Assembly: GCA_937923405.1 (NCBI GenBank)
Contig: CALDUY010000020.1
Span: 320,777 to 384,776, forward strand
Length of the DNA stretch: 64,000 bases
Direction of reading: 5' to 3'
Source of the DNA: an uncultured Gemmataceae bacterium
Lineage (GTDB): Bacteria > Planctomycetota > Planctomycetia > Gemmatales > Gemmataceae
In this document: in pieces, positions 34,069-42,617 of the stretch
Position numbering within the stretch: the stretch's first letter is position 1
How the letters are laid out: every line of letters starts with the position of its first letter
Made by a program: the position numbers and the translations under genes
The notes under the pieces: model-generated
Databases searched by the model: none
What the model was told of the DNA's origin: nothing
Seen by the model: only the letters and a program-made list of their open reading frames with translations

Positions 34069-35109
34069 TTGCTTGAATTCTTGCGACCCGTGATTCGGGC
34101 GATGACCGGTTATGCTCCCGGCGAGCAGCCGCGTCAGTCCAATGTCATTAAACTGAACACCAATGAGAACCCGTATCCGCCCTCTCCCCGGGTCATCGAA
34201 GCCATCCGTGAGGCCCTGACGGGCGATCGCCTGCGGAAATATCCCGATCCGCTCGGCACGGAGTTCCGTCAGGTCGCGGGGCGCATCCTTGACGTCGACC
34301 CAGACGGCATTGTCATCGGCAACGGTAGCGACGACCTTCTTACCATTCTGACTCGCGCTTTCGTGCCGGAAGGTGGACGGATCGTCTCCCCAACGCCGAG
34401 TTACGTTTTGTACCGGGCCCTGGCGGAGATTCAGTCGGCTCAACTGGCGACCGTTTCTTTTTGCCCTAATTGGGATCTGCCTACTCCCTGGCCGATCCCT
34501 CAAGCGCATCTGACGTTCGTGGCCAACCCCAACTCGCCCTCTGGCACCGTGGTGAACATCTCACGTGTCGAGACGCTAGCGGACGAGCTTCGCGGCCCGC
34601 TGGTCCTTGATGAGGCCTACGCCGACTTCGCCGAGCAAAATGCCCTGCTATTGGCACGAACCGGTCGCGTGATCGTCACTCGCTCGCTGTCGAAGTCCTA
34701 TGCTCTGGCCGGCATCCGCTTCGGCTTCGCCGTGACGACCCCTCAGTTGGCCCGAGAGTTAGTCAAAGTCAAGGATTCCTACAACTGCGACGTGCTGAGC
34801 CTGGCGGCGGCGACGGCAGCGCTGACCGATCAAGCCTACATGCGAACCAGCCGCGCGCGCATCCTGGCGACGCGGCAGCGGCTTAGCGACGCTCTGCTTC
34901 GTCTCGGCTTTACCCTCACGCCCAGTGAAGCCAACTTTGTCTGGGCCCAACGCCCCGAGCCGTTGCGACCTCTTTTCGACGAACTGAAGCGGCGCGGCAT
35001 CCTGGTACGTTACATGGTCTACGAGGGCTTCGGAGAGGGACTGCGCATCACCGTCGGCACAGACGAGGAGATCGATCGGTTGCTGGACGAACTGGCCCAG
35101 TTGGTGTGA
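34069..35109 (+). CDS. hisC: Histidinol-phosphate aminotransferase
   Basis: PLP-dependent step of histidine synthesis (imidazole-acetol phosphate to histidinol phosphate). The start chosen is the TTG at 34069, because GAGGTG (34059-34064) precedes it and it keeps the conserved N-terminal LRPVIRAMTGYAPGE. A GTG at 34090 or the ATG at 34102 would cut this. The 346-residue product has NENPYPP (32-38), ANPNSPSG (152-159), DEAYADF (181-187) and PLP Lys209 in SLSKSYALAG. Overlap of its ribosome-binding site with the ilvD stop suggests translational coupling. The 3' end is 1 bp from the convergent U32 gene. Confidence 0.93.
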   Translation: MLEFLRPVIRAMTGYAPGEQPRQSNVIKLNTNENPYPPSPRVIEAIREALTGDRLRKYPDPLGTEFRQVAGRILDVDPDGIVIGNGSDDLLTILTRAFVPEGGRIVSPTPSYVLYRALAEIQSAQLATVSFCPNWDLPTPWPIPQAHLTFVANPNSPSGTVVNISRVETLADELRGPLVLDEAYADFAEQNALLLARTGRVIVTRSLSKSYALAGIRFGFAVTTPQLARELVKVKDSYNCDVLSLAAATAALTDQAYMRTSRARILATRQRLSDALLRLGFTLTPSEANFVWAQRPEPLRPLFDELKRRGILVRYMVYEGFGEGLRITVGTDEEIDRLLDELAQLV

Positions 35110-35110
35110 A

Positions 35111-37771
35111 TCACAACACCCCGCGATCGAAATTGGCGGCATGTCCGCCGGGGATGATCTTGCCCGCGCGAACGGCTCGCCAACGCTGGACGACCACGGC
35201 AGGATCGTAGCGACGATAGATAAAGTCGGCGCGTAGCGACACCGCGCCGGCACGCTGTAACTCCCGCAGCCGCGGTGAGAGACAAAACGGACCTTGATTC
35301 AGGACAATAGTTCGACAGTGATAATCTAACGCCGTTACCTTCTCCCCGTGACTGGAGACCATCTCCATCGACTCGAACTTACAGTTGGCCTTGCCTGGAC
35401 AGCCGCCGATCAGATTGGCATAGGCGCACGACTCGGCAATGAACATCGGCGTATCCTGATAGACGATCAGCACCGCGCGTGGGCCGAACTCGGCGAACAT
35501 CGGACGCAAATTACTCAGCCCATCTTCCGGCGACAAAGCGAAGCGAGTCACGCCCAGCGCCAGCAGCTGCCGGGCGGCCAAACGGTTGATGGCGTAGATC
35601 GACCAATCGGTAGCCAGATCCAGTTCGCCGACCTGTCCCGGCACTAGCCCTAAATAGGTCCAGGCAGAAAGGTTGGCCGCCTCCCAGCGCCGCCAGCCTG
35701 CCGAGCGGAGCTTGTCGATCTTATGCCGCAGGCCACGCTCCTCCCATTTGCGGGTAATGGCAGGCAGGGCCAGCCGGATCCGCTCGCGTCCGAGGCGCTC
35801 GGCCAGATGGTCGAGCGGCTGCCCCAAGTCAGCGGGATGATCACGAGCAATGTCCAGGATCACCTCATCGATGTCGCGCCAATCGTCCTCGATGAACGCG
35901 CGGAGGTAGTCCAGCCGATCCACCTTGAGCGACCAGCGAAACGGTTGGCGAGCGGGTTCCGGAAGTGCGGGCAACAGTTCGTTTTGCAGCCGAGCTGTCC
36001 GTGTCTGTCGCGCTTCAAGCAGGGAGGCTTCGAGCCGTTCCACCACCTCACGACGCAGCGCGTTCAGCTTCGAGACTGGGGCGAACAGATTGAACTTATT
36101 GTGGATCTGCAAACTTTCTAGTGACAAACCACTGTCACCCAAGCGTTCAAAAGCGGTTCGGACAGTCGCTTCCAGCGAAGCGGCATCACGAGCCGGGCCG
36201 AACTCACCAAGTAGTTCGGCCTGACACTGCACCTGACCGCAACGAGCCACCACTGTCAAGCGATCAGGATGGAGCGTCAGTTCGAAGCGAACCGGGTGGC
36301 GGACACGGAATACGCCGGGCTTGGGCCGCTCGTGTTGATACCGGCGTTTGACGGCGTTGGACGAGGCACAGTAAAGCAGCGAGCCAACGGGAATGGCCGG
36401 CTCGTCGCGATGATCCTGCGGCAGTTCGATCTCGACGAGTTCGCCCGGCGGTGCCGTGACAACCTGCTGGCGCTGGCCGCGTCGCAACAGCCACATTCGG
36501 CGCACGCCAAAACCAAACGGTTTGCCCAGAGCCGGCAAGTCGATCTGCAAGCCGTCGTGCTTCTCGAGGGCGCGGACACTACGAAAGCGGATTTTACGCG
36601 ATTTGCGATCCTGAATCACTGCCTCGACCTTGCCGATCAACGCTCCACGATGCCCAACGAGATCACGGTCGGCAACTTCCTTATCCTTGTGCGAATCGAG
36701 GAACAGTCGCGTCCAAGGCCGACCGAACGCCGACTGCAAATCGCTTTCCCCCGCCGCTCGCTCCTCTGGGGTGAGTCGTCCATCAATGAGCTTGCGGTAA
36801 AAGTCAGTGGCAGTGGCGACGTAGAGCGGCGACTTCTTACGTCCCTCGATCTTAAAGCAGGCAACGCCGGCACTCTGTAGGGCGGGAACGTGATCCGGCA
36901 GGGCCAGATCCTTCATCGAGAAGGGAAAGCCACTAGACGGATCGCGTTTGGTCGGATTGCCATCCCGCAAGGTTACGGGCGCACCTTCGACGGTGAACGA
37001 GTCCCGGCAAGAGTAGGCACATTTGCCGCGGTTGCCCGATCGACCCAGGGTCTGCGAACTGAACAGACACAACCCGCTGTAGCTGTAACAGAGAGCCCCG
37101 TGAATAAAGACTTCGGTCTCGATGCCGCTAGTCGCGGTGATGTCCCGCACTTCCTCGAAGGTCAGTTCGCGGGCCAGCACTACCCGAGCGAAGCCCATCT
37201 GTCGCAAGGTCTCAACCCCTGCGCGGTCATGCACGGCCAGCTGAGTGCTGGCATGTAATTCCAAGGTGGGGAAGTGTCGACGAATCAGATGATAGACGCC
37301 GAGATCCTGCAAAATGACCGCATCGATCCGCATCTCTTCGAGAGCCGCGAGGGTCTCGATCAGTTCGGGCAGTTCATCGTTGCGGATCAGCGTATTGATG
37401 GTCACGAAGACGCGACGAGGTGGCGTCAGGGCGTGGGCGTAGGCCACGACTTCGGAGAGTTCCTCCAGGGTGAAATTCTCGGCCTCAGCTCGGGCGGAGA
37501 ATTTCTTCAGTCCCAAATAGATCGCATCCGCGCCGAAGTGGAAAGCAGCGAAGGCCGCGTCTGGTCCGCCCGCCGGGGCCAGCAGTTCGGTGGTGCCGGG
37601 GGGCTGCGGTACAGTCGGCAACGTCACCGTCAGCGGGGTTACCGATGGTTCGGCATATTCGCCTTGCGGTGCGTCGGGTTCGGGAGCGGCCAACGCTCCT
37701 TCGAGCGTGAAGCCCTCCCACTGAGGCGGCGGTTCCGGAGTGAGCAACGGTAGCGATACGGTTCGATTCAT
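35111..37771 (-). CDS. U32 family peptidase / RNA-modification protein (collagenase-like)
   Basis: The 886-residue product has an N-terminal extension of about 60 proline-rich residues and then the U32 domain: ELLAPAGGPDAAFAAFHFGADAIYLG, VTINTLIRNDE, ELHASTQLAVHD, and the Cys-rich EVFIHGALCYSYSGLCLFSS with GNRGKCAYSC. The C-terminal half is the DUF3656-like extension found in long U32 proteins. Homologues such as RlhA use the cysteines for an Fe-S cluster and hydroxylate 23S rRNA, while others are annotated as collagenases. The former is favoured by the conserved cysteines, but this is not shown here. No clear Shine-Dalgarno is seen. Confidence 0.85.
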   Translation of the reverse strand: MNRTVSLPLLTPEPPPQWEGFTLEGALAAPEPDAPQGEYAEPSVTPLTVTLPTVPQPPGTTELLAPAGGPDAAFAAFHFGADAIYLGLKKFSARAEAENFTLEELSEVVAYAHALTPPRRVFVTINTLIRNDELPELIETLAALEEMRIDAVILQDLGVYHLIRRHFPTLELHASTQLAVHDRAGVETLRQMGFARVVLARELTFEEVRDITATSGIETEVFIHGALCYSYSGLCLFSSQTLGRSGNRGKCAYSCRDSFTVEGAPVTLRDGNPTKRDPSSGFPFSMKDLALPDHVPALQSAGVACFKIEGRKKSPLYVATATDFYRKLIDGRLTPEERAAGESDLQSAFGRPWTRLFLDSHKDKEVADRDLVGHRGALIGKVEAVIQDRKSRKIRFRSVRALEKHDGLQIDLPALGKPFGFGVRRMWLLRRGQRQQVVTAPPGELVEIELPQDHRDEPAIPVGSLLYCASSNAVKRRYQHERPKPGVFRVRHPVRFELTLHPDRLTVVARCGQVQCQAELLGEFGPARDAASLEATVRTAFERLGDSGLSLESLQIHNKFNLFAPVSKLNALRREVVERLEASLLEARQTRTARLQNELLPALPEPARQPFRWSLKVDRLDYLRAFIEDDWRDIDEVILDIARDHPADLGQPLDHLAERLGRERIRLALPAITRKWEERGLRHKIDKLRSAGWRRWEAANLSAWTYLGLVPGQVGELDLATDWSIYAINRLAARQLLALGVTRFALSPEDGLSNLRPMFAEFGPRAVLIVYQDTPMFIAESCAYANLIGGCPGKANCKFESMEMVSSHGEKVTALDYHCRTIVLNQGPFCLSPRLRELQRAGAVSLRADFIYRRYDPAVVVQRWRAVRAGKIIPGGHAANFDRGVL

Positions 37772-37860
37772 AGTCCAGCCAGATGCTTTCGGGGGTCAGC
37801 GGATATATCATACAGACTCGGACGCAAAAAAGGTTGTGGTTCCCATCAACAGGAGAGGGC

Positions 37861-38448
37861 ATGTCGCGCAAGGCCGAGATTCAGCGTATCACCGGAGAAA
37901 CCTCCATCGAGCTGGCGATCGATCTAGACGGAGCAGGGCACTCGACAATCGAAACAGGAGTCGGTTTCTTCGATCACATGCTGACGTTGCTGTCGCGGCA
38001 CAGTCTGATCGACGTGAAGCTCAAGGCGGTGGGCGACTTGCACGTCGAGGCTCATCACACGGTCGAGGACGTGGGGATTTGTCTGGGACTGGCCCTGAAG
38101 CAGGCGTTGGGGGACAAGGCCGGCATCCGACGCTACGGTGATGCCACCGTGCCGATGGATGAAACGCTGGTGACGGCGGCGATCGATCTATCGGGTCGGC
38201 CCTTCTGCGTGTGGAAGGCGGAGATTCCCCTGGAGACGCTGGGTGGGTTCAGCTCGCAGTTAGCCGAGGAGTTCTGGCGTGGGATGTCGTCGGCAGGAGC
38301 GTTCGCGCTGCACATCGTAGTTCATCACGGCAAAAACACGCATCATCTGATTGAGGGTATCTTCAAAGCGAGCGCACGGGCGCTCCGCGAGGCCGTCGAG
38401 AGTGATCCGCGTAGCCGCTCTGTGCCCTCGACCAAAGGGGTGCTGTAG
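37861..38448 (+). CDS. hisB: Imidazoleglycerol-phosphate dehydratase
   Basis: Dehydrates imidazole-glycerol phosphate in histidine synthesis. The 195-residue, single-function enzyme has GVGFFDHML (34-42), the metal-binding HHTVEDVGI (65-73) and HHGKNTHHLIEG (155-166), the two classic His-rich motifs. It starts at the ATG at 37861 after AGGAGAGG. There is no fused histidinol phosphatase domain. It is separated from hisC by the opposite-strand U32 gene. Confidence 0.95.
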   Translation: MSRKAEIQRITGETSIELAIDLDGAGHSTIETGVGFFDHMLTLLSRHSLIDVKLKAVGDLHVEAHHTVEDVGICLGLALKQALGDKAGIRRYGDATVPMDETLVTAAIDLSGRPFCVWKAEIPLETLGGFSSQLAEEFWRGMSSAGAFALHIVVHHGKNTHHLIEGIFKASARALREAVESDPRSRSVPSTKGVL

Positions 38449-38506
38449 GGAGAGGAAAACTTTCTTGGGAATAATTTCACGAAGGGCGCATCTTACCCAG
38501 TGGAAG

Positions 38507-38525
38507 GTCAGCCGAAGGGGCTGAC
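38507..38525 (+). other. Short hairpin between hisB and the first lysine-rich lipoprotein
   Basis: GTCAGCC (38507-38513) and GGCTGAC (38519-38525) form a perfect 7-bp stem with a 5-nt loop. There is no T-run, so it is either a 5' leader hairpin or a weak terminator of hisB. Confidence 0.35.
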
Positions 38526-38576
38526 GAGGGGAGAGTATCCCCAGACAGTTCGATGTGCATGAAAGGACGGTTCTCC

Positions 38577-38807
38577 GTGCTGAAGAAGATTCTTGCGCTA
38601 TTCATCGCTCTGGGCATGATCGTTGGCGTGACGGGCTGCCCGGCAGACGCTGGTAAGGACAAGGACAAGAAGGCCGCCGACAAGAAGGCCGCCGACAAGA
38701 AGGCCGATAAGAAAGAAGAGAAGAAGGAAGAGAAGAAGGAAGAGGAAAAGAAGGAAGAGAAGAAGGAAGAGGAAAAGAATGAAGAGAAGAAGGAAGAGAA
38801 GAAGTAA
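38577..38807 (+). CDS. Small lysine/glutamate-rich lipoprotein (first of three)
   Basis: The 76-residue product has a lipoprotein signal (ILALFIALGMIVGVTGC, lipid Cys21) and then about 50 residues that are nearly all Lys and Glu, first in KKAADKKAADKKADKK units and later in KEE/KKEE units. It is expected to be membrane-anchored, with a highly charged extended or helical tail. The GTG at 38577 is chosen because the upstream GAAAGG...GTG-AAGAAG layout is shared with the next gene; ATGs at 38553 and 38559 are alternatives. The function is unknown. The opposite strand shows a spurious Phe/Ser-rich frame. Confidence 0.7.
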   Translation: MLKKILALFIALGMIVGVTGCPADAGKDKDKKAADKKAADKKADKKEEKKEEKKEEEKKEEKKEEEKNEEKKEEKK

Positions 38808-38846
38808 CCAATCTCTTCACGAATCAGGTAGCGACGATGTCTTGCT

Positions 38847-38870
38847 CCCCTCGCTGGGGTAGGCGAGGGG
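38847..38870 (+). terminator. Terminator-like hairpin after the first lysine-rich lipoprotein
   Basis: CCCCTCGC (38847-38854) and GCGAGGGG (38863-38870) form a perfect 8-bp GC-rich stem with an 8-nt loop. Only a mixed T-rich stretch (ATGAATTGTGTGTTTTG) follows, so efficiency is uncertain. Confidence 0.4.
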
Positions 38871-38918
38871 ATGAATTGTGTGTTTTGATGACCCACACCA
38901 GTGAAAGGTAGGATGTCT

Positions 38919-39044
38919 GTGAAGAAGTTCCTCGCGTTGTTGATGGCGGCTTTCATCTTCAGCACCTTGGCCGGCACCATTGGCTGCAGTGGCGACAGCA
39001 AGGACAAGAAGACCCCCGAGAAGAAGGAAGAGAAGAAGAACTAA
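38919..39044 (+). CDS. Very small lysine-rich lipoprotein, 41 residues (second of three)
   Basis: From the GTG at 38919 (or the ATG at 38913) the frame encodes a lipoprotein signal (VKKFLALLMAAFIFSTLAGTIGC, lipid Cys23) and an 18-residue charged tail rich in Lys, Glu and Asp. The region from GAAAGG to the start and the first codons resemble those of the preceding gene, pointing to a paralogous pair. The function is unknown. Confidence 0.65.
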   Translation: MKKFLALLMAAFIFSTLAGTIGCSGDSKDKKTPEKKEEKKN

Positions 39045-39069
39045 TTCTCTTCTCTCACTATGATCTTTT

Positions 39070-39112
39070 ATCAGGGTCTGAAACTCATTCTTGATGAGTT
39101 TCAGACCCTGAT
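39070..39112 (+). terminator. Perfect 19-bp hairpin after the second lysine-rich lipoprotein
   Basis: The arms at 39070-39088 and 39094-39112 are perfectly complementary over 19 bp around the loop TCTTG, beginning 26 nt after the stop codon. It is probably a terminator or mRNA stabiliser. It lacks a good T-run, so processing or attenuation before the third lipoprotein gene is also possible. Confidence 0.55.
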
Positions 39113-39149
39113 CTACTCTTCTCGCTCACTGCAAGACGGAGTCTGTGCA

Positions 39150-39383
39150 ATGCTGCTACGAAGTTGGCTAATTCTCATACTTACTCTTGGCTTGCTCGGT
39201 TGTAGCAACGAGAAGGAACGCGGGCAGTATCGTGACAAAGAGCGGCCACGCAGCGGCGAGGTGCCCAAACCGGTAAAGTCCGACAAGGCCAAAGAGGACA
39301 ACTCCGACAAAAAGGAGGACAAGTCTGGAAAGTCTGATCCACCTAAAAACGACAAATCCGATCAAGAAAAGTCTAAAAATTAG
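39150..39383 (+). CDS. Small lysine/aspartate-rich lipoprotein (third of three)
   Basis: The 77-residue product has a short lipoprotein signal (MLLRSWLILILTLGLLGC, lipid Cys18) and a hydrophilic tail of Lys, Asp, Ser and Pro (KSDKAKEDNSDKKEDKSGKS). ACGGAG lies 8 nt before the ATG at 39150. It shares layout and charge with the two preceding genes but not their KEE units. The function is unknown. It ends 8 bp from the convergent gene. Confidence 0.65.
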   Translation: MLLRSWLILILTLGLLGCSNEKERGQYRDKERPRSGEVPKPVKSDKAKEDNSDKKEDKSGKSDPPKNDKSDQEKSKN

Positions 39384-39391
39384 GCCCTTCC

Positions 39392-40453
39392 TCACGAATC
39401 TTTCTCGTTGGGTTCTTCGCCACGTTGGTAGATCGGCAAAAAACGGTATTCGACGGTCAGGGCTAGCACGGCCATCGACGTGCAATAATTAGCTCCGTAG
39501 GTCGACTCATTGCCGCCCAGCCAAGAGCCAGTCGACGACTGATTGCGCAACAGCACTTGGTGCAGGCGGGTGCGGTAAGTCTTCCAGTAGTTTCCCCCTA
39601 CCTGAAATGTCGCCTGAGCCCCGTAGTAGATGCCGTAGAAGAAGTGCCCCGAGTTCCAGCGCGGCAAGTTGTCGTTGCGGATGAGATAGGCTGCTCCGGC
39701 CAAAACCGCTGGGCTTTTGTGTTCATTCTTGCCGCACAGTTCCAAAGCAAGGATAGACGTACCCGTGCAAGGCACTGTCGTGAACTGATAGGGCATATAG
39801 CGAAAAGCTCCGGTCCGCGTCTCCTGACAGCGTTTGATGAAGGCAATAGCACGATCGATGACCTCGGCAGGCACGTCACAGCCGAGGTTGCGAGCTGCTC
39901 GCAGAGCCATGACCTGCCAACCCGTCACGCTGATGTCCGACCCGCCGACGTGTTCGATGCGATAGCGCCAACCGCCACCGTGAACCTCATCGGTGCGCTG
40001 GGCCTTGAGAATCACTGCGATGCCCTTTTCAACGGCGCGTTTGACCTCCTTAGCGAGTTCCTTGTCCACCATGCCGCAAACCTCGGCGAGCATCAAAGTG
40101 GCGATGCCATGATGGTACATCTCGTGGCCGCCATCGTTGGCCAACAAGCCGTTCGGCTGCTGCATCGACAACACCCAGCGTATGCCCGATTCGATATTCT
40201 TGGCGTACTTCCCCTCTCCGGGAACATGTCCCGCGGAGAGGAACGCCATCACACACAAACTGGTCACGGCGACGCTGCGTCCTGACCGCCCCGAGGTCCA
40301 CGACCCATCGGTTTTGTTCTGCGTATTAGCCAGGAATTCCAGTGCTTTGTCGATCGACTCATCGACAGGCGTTTTCTTCAACAGCGGCTGGGTCCGCGCA
40401 GGGGTCGGCAGCAAGACGACCACAAGCACAAAGAGAACAATAAAGATCCGCAT
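39392..40453 (-). CDS. Secreted prenyltransferase/squalene-cyclase-like (alpha-alpha toroid) repeat protein
   Basis: The 353-residue product has a signal peptide (MRIFIVLFVLVVVLLPTPART) and an array of QW/prenyltransferase-type repeats (FLANTQNKTDGSWTSG, GSDISVTGWQVMALRAA, RNQSSTGSWLGG), each with a Gly-Ser-Trp or T-x-x-x-x-x-A-L core. Planctomycetes have many exported proteins of this type; the cyclase Asp-rich DxDD motif is not seen, so enzyme activity is doubtful. The ATG at 40453 follows GAGGTG and is preferred to a longer frame that overlaps the upstream gene. Confidence 0.7.
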   Translation of the reverse strand: MRIFIVLFVLVVVLLPTPARTQPLLKKTPVDESIDKALEFLANTQNKTDGSWTSGRSGRSVAVTSLCVMAFLSAGHVPGEGKYAKNIESGIRWVLSMQQPNGLLANDGGHEMYHHGIATLMLAEVCGMVDKELAKEVKRAVEKGIAVILKAQRTDEVHGGGWRYRIEHVGGSDISVTGWQVMALRAARNLGCDVPAEVIDRAIAFIKRCQETRTGAFRYMPYQFTTVPCTGTSILALELCGKNEHKSPAVLAGAAYLIRNDNLPRWNSGHFFYGIYYGAQATFQVGGNYWKTYRTRLHQVLLRNQSSTGSWLGGNESTYGANYCTSMAVLALTVEYRFLPIYQRGEEPNEKDS

Positions 40454-40532
40454 TAGCGACACCTCGCGGCCTGAGAGCAGCGACGGGGAGAATGTTTTTC
40501 TCATTCTACCACGTTCGGCTCCCGCTGCGTAG

Positions 40533-41459
40533 TCATCGCCCGACAGCAGCACCTGACGTTCGGATCATGTCACGTAGTCCCTGCGTGAGTTGGGCCGCTT
40601 GCTGAGGACGGAGCTGCCGTATTCCAGCGAGGCCACGCAGGCCATCCGGCATGCTGAACTGGCGATCGCCTTGAGGAATCGATTTGATGGCGAAAGCCCG
40701 TTCGGACGGCACTCCCAGACGAAACTCGCGCGGATCGACCTGCATCTCGGCATCCACGAGTTTGTTAGGCGGAAGCCATTCGATCATGCCCGTGACGCCC
40801 TCGTACTCTCCACGAGCATCAAGATCGATCCTCCAAACTAGCGTGTCTAACTTGCCGGAGAGCGGATCAACAAGAAAGACGTAGCGCAGAATCACCGGAG
40901 CATGCCCGCGACCACGGGGCATGAATGCTGGAGTATCGAGAATGGCGAGGGTCGGCCCGACAGCGACGAGACGTACCGACTTTTGCTTTTCGTAGACCGC
41001 CGACAACACCTGCCGAGCCAGCAAGCCGAGATTGGCCCCCAGCTGGGCTTGAGTCTCTGGCGAGACGATCACATCTTTACCGTTGATGTTCACGCCCACG
41101 CCCACGCCCAGACGCGCCAAGCGATAGCGCTTGGCCTCGCCCTTCCCGTACGCCTCGACCGAGGCCGCCGTCGCGGTGAAGACCATCGTAGCCAATCGAG
41201 CGGTCATCTCATTGACACGCCGCTTCTCGTCGTCGGGTAGGCGAGGTTGGCTCTTCAGGACTAAATGCGTCCAACCCCGCGGAGCCGACTTTTCGATCAC
41301 CGTGCCCGGCGTCAGGAGTTCGACTTGGCGAATCACGTCGGGCGTTTTTTTGGCCGGAGATGCCGTAGTCCGCTCTACTTTCGGAGCCATCAGTAACAGT
41401 GGCAATCCAGCGAAGACGAGACACCCAGTACGTCGTGTCGGCCAGATAGTGCGGCTCAT
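40533..41459 (-). CDS. Secreted protein of unknown function, 308 residues
   Basis: I do not recognise a family. The frame from the ATG at 41459 (AAGGA 10 nt upstream) has an N-terminal hydrophobic stretch (GCLVFAGLPLLLMAP, about 12-26) that can serve as a signal peptide. A mixed alpha/beta domain follows, with segments LARLGVGVGVNINGKDVIV and YVFLVDPLSGKLDTLVWRIDLDARGEYEG, the latter like a DUF in which a logged value is compared with stored data. There are no known catalytic motifs. It lies 79 bp upstream of the repeat protein on the same strand and may share its transcript. Confidence 0.6.
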   Translation of the reverse strand: MSRTIWPTRRTGCLVFAGLPLLLMAPKVERTTASPAKKTPDVIRQVELLTPGTVIEKSAPRGWTHLVLKSQPRLPDDEKRRVNEMTARLATMVFTATAASVEAYGKGEAKRYRLARLGVGVGVNINGKDVIVSPETQAQLGANLGLLARQVLSAVYEKQKSVRLVAVGPTLAILDTPAFMPRGRGHAPVILRYVFLVDPLSGKLDTLVWRIDLDARGEYEGVTGMIEWLPPNKLVDAEMQVDPREFRLGVPSERAFAIKSIPQGDRQFSMPDGLRGLAGIRQLRPQQAAQLTQGLRDMIRTSGAAVGR

Positions 41460-41668
41460 GCCCTGGATTCCTTTTGCAGGGGTGGGAGAACCCCTTCGAT
41501 TGTCGTTCAAGTTAAGAATCCAGTCAATCCGCATCTGAGAGACATCGCAGGCTTGCTCCGCGGAAAGCAACCTAGAGACCAAAAAGACACAAGTCCCCCC
41601 AGAGAGCAGTAACTCGCGACTATTTCTCTCTTTATTTACTCTAATGCCAACTCGATTAGGCTGGTCTC

Positions 41669-41697
41669 TTGTTTCCTGGCCCAAGTCAGGCTACAGT
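41669..41697 (+). promoter_or_regulatory. Possible sigma-70-type promoter
   Basis: TTGTTT (41669-41674) and TACAGT (41692-41697) are separated by 17 nt and lie 48 nt before the ATG of the secreted protein at 41745. Each box matches its consensus at 4 positions or fewer, so this is tentative. Confidence 0.35.
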
Positions 41698-41744
41698 AGA
41701 TGGAGTGTAGGATCTTCCGGTTATCCCTCCCCGGAGTGCGGACC

Positions 41745-42482
41745 ATGTGTTGCCTCATCCGCTGGCTCGTCACCTCAATTGTGCCGGTGGTGCTGCTGCT
41801 TGGCGCGTCGTCTGTGTCGGCCCAGAACAAAGAGGCCGCTAAGGACAAAGACAAGGACAACACCGAGAAGATGATCAAAGCCGGTGTCCTGGTCGGCAGG
41901 GTGGCGAACATCTATGAGGACAAGCGCGTTCTCCGACTGGCCGTCACTGTGCCGCAACAGCAAGTGAATGTTGGAGCAGTACAACAACTCCAACAAGCTC
42001 AGCTTCAGATGCTCCAGGCTCGCGCTCAGGGGGACTGGAACGGCCTGCGCAACGCGCAGATCTCCATGATGCAGGCTCGAGCCTCCCTGGTCACGGTCGA
42101 GTACCACACCCATCACCTGGAATTGCAGGTTCAGGATGACGTGATCGTGCGTTCCGTGCAACCTCGACAAGAGTTTGACGACAAAGGCAAGATTAAACGC
42201 TTCACCCGGGCTGAACTGAAAGAACGGAAAGGCCCCGATCCAAAGCTGCCCGGCTACCGAGCCGACTTCAGCGACGTCATCACCGATCAAGTGGTGCAGG
42301 TGTCGCTGGTGCGAAAGAAACCTCCGACGACGGTAAAAGCCTCAGTGGCTAAGAGCAAAGCCAAGGCCAAAGCTAAGGAAGAACTCCCCGAGGAATCGGC
42401 CTCGCTTTCGGATCTGCTCGGCGAGTACGCGCCGCAAATTTCAATGATCGTCATCGTGGCCGATCCACCACCCGGTGGTTGA
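41745..42482 (+). CDS. Secreted protein of unknown function, 245 residues
   Basis: No family is recognised. The signal peptide (WLVTSIVPVVLLLGASSVSAQ) is followed by a charged stretch (EAAKDKDKDNTEK) and then a beta-rich domain. A Gln- and Ala-rich helix (VQQLQQAQLQMLQARAQGDWNGLRNAQ, about 77-103, quoted in parts) may form a coiled coil. The C-terminus has a Lys/Ala run (ASVAKSKAKAKAKEE). The ATG at 41745 has GGAG 8 nt upstream. The opening phrase VLVGRVANIYEDKRVLRLAV suggests an S1/OB-like strand pattern, but this is weak. Confidence 0.6.
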   Translation: MCCLIRWLVTSIVPVVLLLGASSVSAQNKEAAKDKDKDNTEKMIKAGVLVGRVANIYEDKRVLRLAVTVPQQQVNVGAVQQLQQAQLQMLQARAQGDWNGLRNAQISMMQARASLVTVEYHTHHLELQVQDDVIVRSVQPRQEFDDKGKIKRFTRAELKERKGPDPKLPGYRADFSDVITDQVVQVSLVRKKPPTTVKASVAKSKAKAKAKEELPEESASLSDLLGEYAPQISMIVIVADPPPGG

Positions 42483-42509
42483 GTGTCGCGCGAATGGCCC
42501 ATCAATCTG

Positions 42510-42591
42510 CCTGCGGCTACTTGCTTTCGTCGGCTAAAGCCTGCGGCTACCTAGCAATCCGAATCGGTAGTCGCCGGCTTCAGTCTGCGAT
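42510..42591. repeat. Cluster of REP-like palindromic repeat units
   Basis: CGGCTAAAGCCTGCGGCTAC (42531-42550) is almost the reverse complement of the unit at 15132-15153. A partial copy, CTGCCTGCGGCTAC, ends at 42520, and GTAGTCGCCGGCTTCAGTC (from 42568) is an inverted, diverged copy. All lie in the 135 bp between two convergent genes, a typical place for such elements. Confidence 0.55.
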
Positions 42592-42617
42592 CCAATTCAC
42601 CATTTTGGAGCGTGTAC

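Noticed and set aside
38477..39007. Minus-strand 176-codon ORF with Phe/Ser runs
   Set aside because: It is the antisense of the AAG/GAA-rich lysine-glutamate repeats; the plus strand has lipoprotein signals and ribosome-binding sites.
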